Shown: positions 12,601-26,674 of the stretch, piece by piece
Layout of the letters: each line of letters starts with the position of its first letter
Position numbering within the stretch: the first letter of the stretch is position 1
Source: Punica granatum
Lineage: Eukaryota; Streptophyta; Magnoliopsida; Myrtales; Lythraceae
Assembly: GCF_007655135.1 (NCBI RefSeq)
Contig: NC_045128.1
Span: forward strand, 2,356,001-2,420,000
DNA length: 64,000 bases
Direction of reading: 5' to 3'
Notes under the pieces: model-generated
Databases searched by the model: none
Seen by the model: the letters and a program-made list of their open reading frames with translations, nothing else
What the model was told of the DNA's origin: nothing
Made by a program: the position numbers and the translations under genes

Positions 12601-15600
12601 TTAAGGAGTAATAATTTGCATTCAAGGTGGTTTATCCTGATAATGTAAGCTTTCAGAATATTTGATATGCACAGTTAAAGAAAACAGATGCATTGGGACA
12701 ACAGTTCCAAAAAACCACATTTACAGGAACAAACAACAAATTGCAGTATAAAATAATCCTCCTTAAGCAGCAAATCATGGGACCTCGTCAGCTTACAGTA
12801 CATAGAATACACAAGAAAAAATGGTTTTAAAATTACTCTCTTGAGGCAAAGGCAAAACTACCTTCTGCATGCTGGTATGCACCGAGGAAGTTAAAGGATG
12901 AGTATGAAACAAAATGCCCAAGTCTGCTCCCAACGAACTAACGACTCCGAGCATCCCTCCAAAATGAACAATCGGAGGGTTATCTATAGAATAGCATTTC
13001 CTGAACAATTCTAGTAAACCCATTACTACTTCGACTTCGATAGAGTGCACGCCCTCATTTAGAATGCAGCCAAGGAGAGTCCCTGCTGAAGCACAAGAAG
13101 CAACCAAGAAGCTTTCATGAAAAAACCCCAACTTCTTCACAGATACTAACACAGAAAGTAGCTCCCTGTAGCCATGAAACAGACGATCAAGTTCCCTATT
13201 CTCCATCAGTTCGACTCGATGACAGAAAGCCACTACAAGAGGAAGTGCAAGAGAAGCGCCTACTGATAACAGTATTTCAAGTTTCTCACTGCAGGAGCCC
13301 AAGCTCTGAACTGAAGGATTCACATGTGGAACCCAAGAAAAAATTAACTCCTTTATCTTGAGAACAACATCAAGTTCTCCACCTCTGTAGGCTGCTCCTA
13401 TAGAATTTCCCAGACCAAATACAAGTCCAGCGAGGCCCCAAACATCTTTCTCCATTACATCATGGTCATTCACCAACTCGAGGTCTACATTGGCGTCTCT
13501 TGCATATATGCCCTTCGGCAAATATTCAGAAAGACTATGAAGAATTTCAGATGATGATTCCGTAGATTGACAGATGATTATAGAGAGAGATCTGATAATC
13601 TTTCCCAGTAATTCAATTTCTTGCATCTTGAAATCTTCTTCGTCGATGTCTGAGGCGTCACCTTTAACCCGTGTTAGGAGATCTTGACATATGAAACCCA
13701 AACCGATCCCACAAGCTCCCTTGACGAGGGTGCTTTTACTGCCACACAAAACCTAAAACAACGAATATCAGAAACAGAGCTACTGGACTAGGATACTCCT
13801 TTTGGAATAACACGCAAAATCATACACACAATTCAGTTCAACTGATTTCTGTCATTACTTGGAATTTCGAATCAACTACTAACAAAAATTGATCTACAAA
13901 TACTAGGTAGCACTAAATTGAATGTGATTTGCCCAGAACTCAATTTTTGGCCGAAAAATTCAATAGAACTGAAACAGATATTCCATACAAGAATTTGTTC
14001 CAGAACAAGCCAAGATCATTTCCTCCTTCACGTTGCACTCTTATTTTAATAAATTGCAAATAATTGCCTACAAATATGAAAACAGACAGAGGACTATCAA
14101 ACAGAAAATTTGCACACCTCAATAAGCCTTGTGCTGTTCTGAAACTTTTTTTTATGGTCTGTAACATGTAAACAACTCGCAATTAATCCAAGAGATATTG
14201 CAGCAGACCATTGGCGATGTTCATGTTCAAACTGGGATAACCAATTCAGAAGAAACTCTGATGCAGCTGATTTAACTGTGTGGGCTGATGGAGGCACGAC
14301 CTACCAATTGTGAAGAGCATAAAATTAAGAAGCTGGAAAAACCAGCAACATGACAATGCAATGATAATTGTTTCGAAGACCTAGCAGGATAAATAATTGG
14401 TGATATGATTCTTGCTGAACTACCAACTGCTTATCACATGAATCCAACCAATATAAAACAGACTATTTCCCTCGGCATATTAGCTTCCCATCCTGACTCT
14501 GAATTATTGAACGAAGCATCATTTTATGTCCTACAGCTTTTTCTCAAATAAACTAATAATCTATTTCTACGTAACCTTATGTCCCAGCAGTAATAAAGCC
14601 TTACCACACAAAGTGCACCTATGGCGAGTGCAATATTCTCACTGGTTCGAGGAATCGAGTCCTCTGCAATTCTAGTAATTCTCTACACAACCACAATACA
14701 GACAACAAAATAAGGTTAGGAAGATATTCTTCCTATACTGTCGCAGACAAAGAAAGAGAGTGATGCGCATGCACCTTTAAAATATCATTGGCTGCTTTAG
14801 ATGCATTATCCGAAACACTGGTTGACCCTTTACTGCCAGAGGACAGCGTCTTAGCCCTGATCCAACGTTGCATGAAGGATTTCCAAGATTGCAAAGAGAC
14901 TAGTGCGAGAAAACTATTTCTTGAGAGCTGAAGGGACGTGGCAATATCTACCAATGCATTCTCATAGCCGGCATCTACATCCTGAGACCCACCAAAAACT
15001 GGGAGGTGTTAAATAATATTTTAAACTACCACATCTTCCTCTGAGCTTAAACATTTTAAAATCCGGTTACTCAACATAGAAGGTCAAAGGTTCTTACAAA
15101 GATTCCTGGTAACCCTATATTATGTCAGGTTATATTCTCTGTTAATCTAATTCAGTGTAAAACAATGATTGCACAATTTTACAGTCCTTTTGTTGTTTAA
15201 CGCAAACCCCCCTGAACTGTAGGGAAAAGAACTATGACAGTAATGATCATCTTACGGGTGATGCTTGCTTGCTCTTCACGAGTTTAGGACTGAAAGAAAG
15301 GCATAAAATAGCCGCTCCTGGTAGTTCCATTGCATGTGTGCCTTTTCCTGTGAAATATGCTAGGAAGCTTTCAATTCTGTTTTTATCCAAACCCTCAACT
15401 TCTTTCAGAGAAAGACTAAGGAAAACTACAGGTAGAATTAAAAGCCACAGACTTGTCATACCTGAAGAAAGTAAAACCTGAGGAAATACATCCAAGAGCT
15501 TCTCGATCTTGTTGGTGGCAACTCTTTTCTCTTTTGTAAATCTCCGGCGGTTCCTATTTATTGGCATGGCCATAACCAAAATTAACTTCATCTTGATACG

Positions 15601-17504
15601 TTTCTACATCCTGCTTATGAAGTGTCAAATGTAAGAACTTTTATTTACATGTGCTCATGTGCAATGATCTTCATCTGAAACCGCTCCATAGAACAAAGCA
15701 CAGCATCATCAGTCTCTGAGAAATGCAATATGGTGATCCTTTCCTTGAAATCTGAGATGGTTTTCTCAAGATACGATATCTGAATAACATTAAAAGAGAT
15801 ACTCAGAAACAAAAGGAAAGAGCACGGGCAGCAGTACATATGACAGACCATCTGCATTTATGATTAAAGCATAAACTTACTTCATAATGATTTAAGGCAT
15901 CAAAAGCTGACACCCTTGCCTTCAACCATTTTGACATTCCTTGTGGGTGCATGGAGGCACCAATACCCCATAAGATTTGTGTGACATTCCTTGAAGTTTC
16001 AGGATAAGCCTCAGCATCCATTGCACCCCATCTGAGAAGAAGGCACATGCTATATATACAAACATATCAAAGTAAATTAGTTAGCATTAGAAACAAAAAT
16101 CAGTTGAAGAAGCAGTCGTGTTCAATAGTGTATTCATTCGAGCATAAACAACTAAAACAGTATTTCTCAAGTAAAATCATGAATCTAGGTCTCAACCACT
16201 ATTGAATTATAAGATCGGCATCTTTCATTCATTAGTATCTAAAAGGAAAGACCTGGATACTCTTTTGCAAAAATATTGAAATACAAAAGATGATGGTCAT
16301 ATTACATAAGTAAGAGAACGTTTTGATCCCATTAAACTCCACACACTATGAAAGACTATTGAGCGAAATCCTTTTTAAACCCTTTTTTTTTCATGTTTGC
16401 TAATATAAGTTAACGATAATATTGTCTTAACTATGCTTATACCTGTGAGCAAGTATTGGGTCCTCAGAGTAGTTTAGCACATGCTTTGCGATGACATCCC
16501 ATGCAGTGTAGAAGTCTGTTCAAATCATTAGCAGGGCTAATTTAAGATTTTTTTTTTCCTCCAAGCAAAAAATAAGATTAACGCTCAAGCAGGAAAATTG
16601 AAATACTCCTGATTAGCTCAAATCACATACTTCATTGACCAATCCATTAGAGAAAAGAAAAGAGAAAACAATTTAATAATCTCCGTCACATGTTGCACAT
16701 ATATAGTGTGAAGATTTCTAGAATACTCCCTGCAAGAGTTACTAATAGAGAAAAACATCTGAGCAAGACAAGAGAAGACCTTTTATCTAGAAACAAAAGG
16801 AACAAGAAGTCTGTCAAGTGATCATTACCAAGTACGTCAGCTTCACAGAGATGGGCAAGGCTTTGAAAACCAAGAGCCTGAACCAGAGGGTCTCGACTCT
16901 CAATACAGGCCTGTTAATTTCAAACAAGTGAAAGGCCTGAAAATCATATCCAACTGTCAAAGATGAAAATAAGGAGGGTGGGGGAAATCAGCAGAAGAAC
17001 TTACTGAAATAGAAAGGATAAGATCTACTCCCCTATCAGGGTTTTTTCTGCAGACATCACGAATGGAAGCAGCCATGCTCAAGCAGATATTTCTCTCACA
17101 CATGAACTCAGCAAAGCGATTTGGAAGTAGTACTCCCTATATAATTGGGCCGGAAAAAAAAGATTATACTTGTGAATTTTCATTCATTCCATAATACTAC
17201 CTATAGTTTCTGAAACTGGAAGGCTGTTATGATCTTCTCAAAAAACTTTAGGGTGATGCATCACCTCACCATGATTAATAAGCAGCTCAGATTTCACCAG
17301 AAGAGAGAAGTTGAAGAAACACAGAATATTATGGTATAATAGATGTAAAGCTCTTACTTGCAAACTCCCAAAAGCACGGTCATTGATCTCCCAGGTTTGA
17401 CAAAGCAAACGTGCTGCCATTGCATATAAAACTCTGATTGTGTTTAAAAGGAAAAAGAAAATTATTATTCCTCTTCAAGTGATAGAATTAAAGAGCAAAA
17501 AATG

Positions 17505-17540
<36 letters not shown>

Positions 17541-20500
17541 ACACACACACACACAGTATAAATTTGAAGTCTATTGGAACAATATGACCAGACTTCCAAC
17601 CCAAGAAATGATAAAACAGTAGCATCGGTCGCTAGTACGAGTAACCAACAGGAAACCACTCATTGGAACCATCGGACATGCATATACACATGAAGAACAT
17701 CCTAATTACCTCGGATTCCTATGGACAAAAAGATCCACAGGTAACTGGGAAAATAAAATGGACAGATACTCCAACAAAATCAAGGCCTAACAGGCTTGAA
17801 ATGGGCAATTCCCCAACCCAAGATACTCATACAAAGAAGCTTAGGATTTTCACAGAAAGCACGCATGTTTTACACGATTAACAGTGCAACAGCTAAAGTG
17901 GTATTCATGCAAAAAGTGAAAAAAGTAATTCTCTGACTACTAAGCAAAATTACCAACTGTGTCTGCTATTATGATGGACAAGTGTGCTGAGGACATGCTA
18001 GAATCTAGGAATTTCACCAAACAAAAACCAATGCAAGAGAATATTTCAAGAGGAAAACCCCAAGGCAGAAGTCATACGTATTTGCACCCCTTTGAAGCAA
18101 GGGCAATATAGTTTGGATGATCAGTGGGACCATGGAGGAATGGGAAGCAAGTGATGGGAGCATGCGCAAAACATTTAGCTGCAAGAGATATCGAACTACC
18201 AAATGTGACAGATTAAAGAAGAAAGAGAAACAAACCCAAGCTGCACCGTCAGAACATCATCTGAAAGTTCAAGGACATAACTCACCGTTAAATCTCCAGA
18301 AGCATCACTTTTGCATGCAGAAATGTTGCTGAAGAAAAGAGTCGCTAGGAGCAAGGGAACACCCACTTTTGGATTCATAATACCCATAGAGGCCAAAACA
18401 TCCATGGCAGAAGTCCCCAGAGACGGATGTACGACCAGAAGGCCAGCAATTGAGCAGACCAAAAATGACATTTCTACAAGGGAAGTTTAACCAATTATTT
18501 GCATGATAACTCCAAAAGTTATACTTCATATAGTCAGCCCCAACCAGGGTGCTCCACATCCCAAAAAAAAATTCAACCAAATGCAGAATCTTTAAAATGG
18601 ACCCTACCAGTTACAAACATGTCTTGAGCTTTTGTTATAGGTAGAGAGGACTTTCTTCTGTGAACAATCCACCAAGCATATTCCCTTAATTTGGGAGCCC
18701 AAGGCCCTTTAACCCCATATTCTGTTGGCTCCACTGATGAGAAAGTATCGATAAAAAATCTAGACGATTGGAAACGATCCTGAATGCAAAACAAGAAATA
18801 TCTATGAGGCACCTCAAGAAATACTTTTAGTAGTATTTATTTACTACTATTTGCTATTAGTTTTTGCTCAGGAGAGAGATAAATTGTGTACTTGATGGTA
18901 TGCTATAGTCTGGATCACAGACAAAATGTATGAGAAATTTCAAGGAAACGACATGCATAAAGGTGAGCTGGCCACTCAAAAAAGTAAAAAAAGGACAGAG
19001 TTCTAAACCTAGATGCAGAGAAAACAACAATTCTGTTTTAACATATAGGCCCGTGTAATCTTAAATTTTAGTGCCGGAAAACAGAAAGTAGGGGGAAAAA
19101 TCGATTACAATAACTTATGATAGAAATAGATTGAAAGGGAAACCTGAAACCATAAATGTTGCAAAAGCCTATACACAATCTTTCCCGGGCTGCTGACTGA
19201 CGGAAATTCCTCCACTAAGGCAACGTCACTCCTCGATGTTACCATCAATTTTCCTATGATCTTTTCTAACATGACAATCAATTCACCTGCTGCTGCTTTA
19301 ATGCATGTAGAAGGCCACGACATAAGGTTGATGGCAGGAAATAGGAGCAAGAGCTCTTCGCATAGAACAGGTGTAGCATTACCAACCAAGTGTTCTGCAG
19401 AGGCATGCAAAGACAACACATATTATAAGCAGCATAAAATGAAGGGGAAAAAAAATTTCAAGGTAAAAGCTCACGGGCAGAAAAGAAGTCTGATAGATCT
19501 AAGCCAACTGAACAAATCGATGTTCGTTTAAAGCCTTTCTGAGTTCTTTTGGGAATGTTTTATGACAACATAAGGATTAGACAGCCCCCAGTATGCTATG
19601 TTTCTATCAGTGTAGGACTAGAATGAGAGTTCAGATTGGATGTAACTGATTTTTGAACAAGTGAGACTTATATTGCCTAGCCAAGGAAACAATAAGCAGG
19701 GCAGTAGGGAAAGAAAAGCCAAAGCAAGCATACCAGTATCACACTTCCATTTCAGAAGATGGAGCAGAAGCTTCAGCATTGACATTTGCTCATGTTCAAG
19801 CTCTGATTGAATAAGAATAACAAATAGGGATAAAGTCACTGACGATACTTCAGGTAGATAGCCCAATCCAAGATCTTTCTGGAGAACCAGTATCCGATTT
19901 GAGAACTCTATGATGGGCCCAATCCAACCGGAATTTTCAAGAGGAGATGTGTTTAATAAGAGAACAGTCTCCAAAAGCTCCACACCACATAGTTGAGTCT
20001 CCACAGTGCGCTGTTAAATATAAAGAAGAGACAAAGCACAATAAACAAATTTGGTTTCTAAAAGAGCTTGGAAACGCCAAATATAAGGCTCAACTACATT
20101 CACAACTCAAAGAGTAAGGCATTCAAAACGGAAAAAGAAGTAGCATTCTATTAACATACTGATTGCATTCCAACGGAATGTTTCAAGACTACTGCATATG
20201 CATTCACCACATGTTCCACGACATGCATTAAGTTCCCCAAATCCTGAAAAGGTATAAACAGTTGACATTAAGGTTAACTTGAATCTAAAAGGGATGTCAA
20301 AGAAGAAACCAACCGGGAAACCTTGCAGAAAATTAAACTTACATCCATATTCTCAAGAGGGTGATACTTAATACATCCCATTAAGAGCTTAAATATCGGA
20401 ATCGACTCATGAGGCAATGAACAGCAAATTGATGCCATTGACGTTAATAAGTGCCTAACAAATGAAGCTGCAGAAAAATCCGAGAAGGGCATTCTCAAAA

Positions 20501-21149
20501 CTGAGAAACTGAGAAACGGCCTCAAGAACTCGCATACTTTTGACATATCTTCTTGCTTGTTCTGAAACATAAAGAGCAGCACTTGCTGCACGAGCTCATC
20601 TCTAACCTCGGCGCGGCACAAAAGAACCTGCTCCCAATTAAGGCATGAAGCATTAAAGCAAAAATTCTTAATCCATACTTCAATGCAATGATTCCAAGCT
20701 GTGCACATGGGTTAGTATACAGCCAAACAAAGCCTAAGGAAGTTCTAAGCGCCTCGGACCTTAACAAACGGGTGGCTCTCGGCATTTAAACTCCACGAGC
20801 CGCCGCTCCTCTGGAAGCCCAACCGTACCAAGAACCCGATCCCCTTCACAAACAAGCCGGCGAGCTTCGGGTCGGATCCTTCGAGGGATGACTGCAGCTC
20901 CATCAACCCGCGGGGGTGCTCCATCTTCGAGTCTGCGACGAGGCGGCATAGCTCCCGGACGGACTGATCAGCGACGGCGGGGGAGGTGGAGTGGAGGCAG
21001 AACGCAATGGCCTCCCTTCCGGGATCGGAGTCCGGGCCGAGGTAGCTTGGGGCTGACCGAAGCTTGGAGAAGACAGAGACGACTGCGAATTTCTGGAGGG
21101 AGGGCTGTGGGGCACGAGTTTTCTCGAGCAGAGGAGTGTAGGACTCCAT
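9618..21149 (-). CDS. RST1: RST1 (RESURRECTION1), exosome-SKI bridging protein
   Basis: Twenty-four exons join in one frame to about 1886 residues (Arabidopsis RST1 is about 1840): 21149-20760, 20627-20343, 20243-20160, 20010-19734, 19394-19144, 18779-18608, 18473-18286, 18178-18078, 17433-17358, 17136-17005, 16910-16829, 16515-16443, 16049-15881, 15779-15649, 15553-15256, 14981-14775, 14682-14605, 14300-14118, 13752-12862, 12541-12233, 11887-11231, 10699-10558, 10467-10349, 9983-9618. All borders are GT-AG and all phases agree. The start ([12 protein letters not shown]) and segments such as [27 protein letters not shown] and KRQWLVDA are diagnostic of RST1. It is a helical-repeat protein with a focadhesin-like (DUF3730) region. 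In Arabidopsis it works with RIPR to link the cytosolic RNA exosome to the SKI complex, limiting siRNA production from mRNA, and its loss alters cuticular wax and embryo development. The least certain borders are the acceptors at 16049 and 15553 and the donor at 10558, chosen by phase and by fit to the recalled protein. Confidence 0.95.
17505..17556. repeat. (A)33 run followed by (CA)n in RST1 intron 8
   Basis: Thirty-three A followed by about eight CA units inside an intron. On the transcript strand this is a GT repeat followed by a long poly-T tract, near the 3' half of the intron. It could act as a polypyrimidine tract, but it is most simply a microsatellite. Confidence 0.9.
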
Positions 21150-23892
21150 TGATGCGCGGAGAGGAAGAAGGAGAAGAGCTCAGGACGGGAAACATGGAGG
21201 GGAAGAGGGGCAAAACAGTCAAACTGCTGTCGTTTCTTTTTGTCTTTGCAAAATGGAAAATTATTCAGCTGCCTCTAAAGTATGCGGGCAGGGATCGTTG
21301 ACCCCCTAAACTTTAATATTAATGCAATTTAGCCCCCAACTTATTATCGAAGAGCTGATGTCAAGGGGGACTGTCCAAAAACGATAATATCTTTATCCAT
21401 ATTACTATATCGATATCTATCTATATATAAAAGCAAGAACATGATTGGTCTACTCAAACGGTTTTAGATCGTTTGATTGTTGAATGGAATTTTTTCTGAT
21501 TTTTGTATTTTTTTAAATTTTTATATATCAATTTTTAATAAAATATACTTTTAAAAATTTTAAAAGATATTTATCGATAGAAATAAAAATAATTCATAAT
21601 AAATTAAACTTGTATTTTTACGCATCAACGACTGTAAGTATCATGTTGAAATTTCTATTGTCATATCAAAATATTTAAGAGTTAATATCAAATTAATATC
21701 TACGAGGGATAATTTTAGAGGAATAGCCTTTTTAAGAAATCGGTTATCATTATCGAATATCCAAGTGGGCTCGAATTGGGGTGGGGATCTCGACCAGGTC
21801 CAGGTTAAGTCTTGTGAGTTATGATATTAGAACCCGATATACCCATTTACATATAAGACTTTCTTCCCAATAAAGCTCCTACTTCGAGAAAGACAGTCTA
21901 GCTGGATTATATACCTCTATGGCAAGTTGGTATACTGGTAAGTACAAGGAACATAAAGGATTCTTCATGCCTTGGTTCTTAGTGTATTTACATGGTTCGA
22001 TAGCTTGATAATAGAACGTAATCCAAGGCGGATCATTGACAGAGCTGATAAGCCTTCAAAGGCTTAAATTAGAATAGACCTGCACCAATGGAGACGACAG
22101 AGTTCGCCCACTCGAAGGTGGAATCCAGTCTCATGCATAGGCCTTGCTCTCTAGTCTTCCCATATTTTGGAGACTCTACTCATGGTTTGATAGAACAAGA
22201 TGCATTAACGTAATAGACTGATTATAAACAAAGTTGATAAGCCTTCAAAGGAGACCCTACTCATGCATTAACATAATAGACTGATTATAAACTGTCATCT
22301 TATATTTTTTTCAAAACCACCACTTCAGTACCAGAAAAAATTTGCCATCGATTTAGTCTTTAAATTTTCAAAAACCATAACAAAAAGACCATTTTGGGAC
22401 CCAACTGTTGGCAAAAAAATTGGTTAAAAATACATTTTTGTTATAATTTTTTAAAATTCAGAGACTAAATTGATGGTAAATTTTTTTTAGGTACTAAAGT
22501 GGCAATTCTGAAAAATTTTGAGGATGACAGTGTTTTCGGTTCAAATAGTTAGCAGTTAGAAGGACCTCTGCGAGAGTCATCACTTGGGACAATTCAACAT
22601 GACCAAAATTTTATGGAAAATGGTCTTCAGGCCTCAATAGTTGCAGGATGGGGACGTAGACACGACAGCATAGTTAGTTCCAGATGGATGGATCAATTAA
22701 TTGACACAACTTAGTCCCAAAGAGATTATCAGCTGATGAGCTAGTCCGGCTTCAAAGGGTAACAAGACGAGATGGTCTATGTTGCAATCAGGTACATTAT
22801 ACCATCAAAATAAATTACTCCCATGCAAATTACTAATAAAAGAATAAAGTTACAAATAAAAAATAAATTGCATACATTTCAAAATGAATTAGACATATTT
22901 TAATGGAATTTTACATATTTTGTACAAATTTTGAAATAATTACACACATTTCAAAAAATTATACTTAAATTTTTTAATAAACTACCTAACATTTATTCAC
23001 ATCTATATATAACTAAAATTTACTTGGGTGTATAATAAATGAGATTGGGTACATAATAAATGCTTAAAAGAAAATTTAAAAAGTGAAAAAAGAAAATTTT
23101 AAAACAAAGATAATAATTAAAAATGTTTGATAAATGCAATTAATATATTTAAATCTCCTACTCGCTATATAATAATTAAAAGATAATTAACGGAATATGA
23201 AAAAAAGTAAAAATAATAATTATTATTATTACAAATATTTAATAAATGCAATTAAATGTACCTAAATCTCTTACTAAATATAATTACAGAAAATTGATGT
23301 ACTTTTCTTAATTATATGTAAGTGATAAATGCATATAAACAATTAACTTAACTTGACATTATATAAATTGAGCCTAGCTTATAGAAATTGATATAAAAAT
23401 TTTGATATTCTTGTGAAAATTAATGAAGCATATATATAATTTATCATATAAACTATATATATATATATACACGAGCATAATGAAAAGTAAAATTTAACGT
23501 ATTAAACATAAGAATCATGAAACACAAAAATGATTACCTTTTAATAAATTCTAAAACAATAAGAAATATATAAAAGTATATATAAAAATAGAGCTAATAT
23601 AATGTATAAAATATATATATAATGTCTCATTATATAAAATAATAACAATACTTACCCGCAAAGAAAAATTATATATATAAATTGAAAAAAATGATATTAT
23701 ATAGAATAATAACAATCATTATTCAGAAGGAAAATTCCATAAATTTGAAAAATATTATAAAATAATATAGTTGTATATAACACAAACTAAAACTGTGAAA
23801 GAAATTAAATAATTTTACAATACATAATAAGAACGTTGATTATAAAACTATAATTGAACTATTCAAAAACATTCATGCAACTCTATTAAAAA

Positions 23893-24922
23893 TTATTTTT
23901 GAAAATTGATTGTTGATAACTTTTATTTTCAAAAATAATGATAATAATAATAATAATAAGTAAATTAATGTCTTAAACTGTGATAATTACTATTCGTACA
24001 AAATATAAATATATAAACACAGACCCGTGTAATGCACAAGATTGAACACGAGTACTTAGTAAATTATACTTGATGATATAATGCAACCAATTTCACTGAA
24101 TACTCAATAAACTACTTAATGATCCAATGCAATCAATTATCAATAAACTACTTGATGATATAATGCAATCAATTTCACTGATTACACCGTAAAAATACCA
24201 ATCAATTATTAATAAACTACTTGATGATATAATACTATCAATTTATGTAGCGGATTGGATGGCACAATGATCACTTAACCTACCCTTGGGGTTACACATT
24301 CGACACATTCCACCACTGGAAGTCAAAGCTCTACTTGCTGGAGATATTGTTGGGACTACCTTACCCCGTCTTTGTTCAATTTAGTTATTTTGTATATTTG
24401 TTTTTTGTTATTTTTGAAAATTGATTGTTGATAACTTTTATTTTCAAAAATAATGATAATAATAATAATAATAAGTAAATTAATGTCTTAAACTGTGATA
24501 ATTACTATTCGTACAAAATATAAATATATAAACACAGACCCGTGTAATGCACAAGATTGAACACAAGTACTTAGTAAATTATACTTGATGATATAATGCA
24601 ACCAATTTCATTGAATACTTAATAAACTACTTAATGATCCGATGCAATCAATTATTAATAAACTACTTGATGATATAATGCAATCAATTTCACTGATTAC
24701 ACCGTAAAAATATCAATCAATTATTAATAAACTACTTGATGATATAATACTATCAATTTCTGTAGCGGATTGGATGGCACAATAATCACTTAACCTACCA
24801 TTGGGGTTACACATTCGACACATTCCACCGTCGGAAGTCAAAGCTCTACTTGCTGAAAATATTGTTGGGGTTGCCTAACCCGTCTTTGTTCGATTTAGTT
24901 ATTTTGTATATTTGCTTTTTGT
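23893..24922. repeat. 515-bp tandem duplication
   Basis: Positions 23893-24407 and 24408-24922 are near-identical direct copies at a fixed offset of 515 bp, differing by a handful of substitutions. Each copy itself contains two to three versions of a 45-base AT-rich block (TAATAAACTACTTGATGATA core), a (TAA)n stretch and a GTGTAATGCACAAG motif. No coding content is present. Confidence 0.93.
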
Positions 24923-25149
24923 TTTGGTCTCGGGCTTCGGCCCCCTATCAAGTATCAACAGAAAAACAAAAAAAAAAGTTGTGAATTTTCACTTGGAACG
25001 GAACGAAACTCAAATTTGAGGTGCGATTCAACAGTGTGTCTTTGATTCTCCTCATCCACCCAAAGTTCAAATGCGGCCCCCAACCAAACTGCAAGGCCTT
25101 TTTGACCGATTTCCCTGTTACCGAAAAAGTATCTTATACAGATATAACT

Positions 25150-26674
25150 TTGAGACAAAATGAGGTTTTAAAAATTGAGATGTAATCTATCATCCAATAG
25201 GTCATTATTTGTGACGGATTAGAAGACGAAAAATACCATCTCTTAATACGAAAACAACACTTTCCATCTTAGAATCCCTTTCTCCTATGGAGATGAAATT
25301 TTGAGATGAAATGAGTCTGTCTCAATTTTGAAATGAAATTCTAAATTAAGATGAAAAATTCCTTCTATCATTAAAGAGGCGAAAAATAAAATGTATAATT
25401 TCGTCTCTTTTTTTCTGAGATAGTTCAATAGACGGAAAATTTCATCTCTTAATAATGAGACAGAAATATATGTCTCAAATTCCTATTTCTATCCACATGA
25501 GATGAAAGTTTATGTCTCAAATTTCTATCTTTATGAATCCAGACACTATTTATAAGTTCCAATCTTTAGTTATTCTTTTTTTTTCAATTTCATCTCGAAT
25601 CTTCTTCCTTTCCTTCCGTAAAACTTGAAAATTTTCTAGGATTTCACACATATAAAAATTTAAAATATTTAATCACTCGCATATTAAATACGTCAAATAA
25701 GTTATTAATTGCTCATATTAGTTTTAATATTGAGTGTAAATGAGATCATAAATAGCTAAGTATTCGAATATAAATTATAAGAAAAGTTTATATAAAAATT
25801 TCAAAAAATATTAAAATAAAATTCATATATCGATTGTACATTAAAAGTGTTGTAGAAAACACAATAAATAAATTACAGACGAGAGATAAAATAGGATTAG
25901 GGAAAAAACTACAATAAGTGAAAGTGTAAAATCAATTGGAGACATTTAATAAATGAGCAATAGAAATTTAAGTATTAGTTTTAAAATGAAAATTTATAGT
26001 TGTATAACAAATAAATGAAATGTTAAAATGTGTCAATAAATGGGAGTTAGTCTTGACGGTAACAAATGAGAGTAATTTAGATAATAACATGCATGCGCGC
26101 TGGGGTGAAAACTTGATTCAAATCTTCGCTTATGCAAAGTCAACCATAATTAGTAAGAAAAGCGTAGTCAACCATAATTAGTAAGATTCCGTCTCTCTTT
26201 CTATCTTAATTGTGAGACTCTCTTTCTGTCTCTCTTTCTATCTTTCTATCTTAATTGTGAGACTCTCTTTCTGTCTCTCTTTCTATCTTAATTGTGAGAC
26301 TCTCTTTCTGTCTCTCTTTCTATCTTTCTATCTTAATTGTGTCTCTCTTTCTATCTTAATTGTGAGACTCTCTTTCTGTCTCTCTTTCTATCTTTCTATC
26401 TTAATTGTGAGACTCTCTTTCTGTCTCTCTTTCTATCTTAATTGTGAGACTCTCTTTCTGTCTTAAGAGTGAGACGAAAATTAGAAAATTCCGTCTCTTT
26501 CTGTCTTAATTGTGAGACGAAAATTAGAAAATTCCGCCTCAAATCGATAAGAGGCAATTATAATGAAAATTCCGCCTCAAATTTCGATAAGAGGCAATTA
26601 TAATGAGACGAACCCTCTTTGACAAATTTTTTTTTGTCTCAATTGCATCTCTATAAGAGCGAATTCTTCTAGTG
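25150..26674 (-). mobile_element. Non-autonomous CACTA-like transposon, right end only is clear
   Basis: Read on the minus strand the element begins CACTAGAAGAATTCGC at 26674, the terminal form of CACTA (En/Spm) transposons. Behind it lie many short copies of GAGAC/GTCTC-type motifs in both orientations, at 25150-25560 and 26190-26660. Dense subterminal repeats at both ends around a short unique middle are characteristic of this family, where they bind the transposase. No transposase frame is present, so it would be non-autonomous. The other terminal inverted repeat was not found, and the left limit given is only the edge of the subterminal motifs. Confidence 0.45.
26201..26470. repeat. Minisatellite with alternating 45- and 37-bp periods
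   Basis: The block CTTAATTGTGAGAC recurs at 26205, 26250, 26287, 26332 (truncated), 26355, 26400 and 26437. Spacings are 45, 37, 45, 23, 45 and 37 bp, and the two main periods differ by one extra TCTTTCTA. An 84-residue open frame across it is a by-product of the repeat. It sits in the subterminal zone of the CACTA-like element. Confidence 0.9.

Noticed and set aside
23893..24922. Interpreted first as LTRs of a retrotransposon
   Set aside because: The copies abut with no internal region, primer site or polypurine tract, so this is a simple tandem duplication.
26212..26466. 84-residue protein rich in Leu/Ser/Phe repeats
   Set aside because: It is a chance open frame across a minisatellite and has no start context or conserved sequence.
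26201..26470. CRISPR-like spaced repeats
   Set aside because: The spacers are themselves repeats, the periods vary, and the setting is a plant nuclear transposon.
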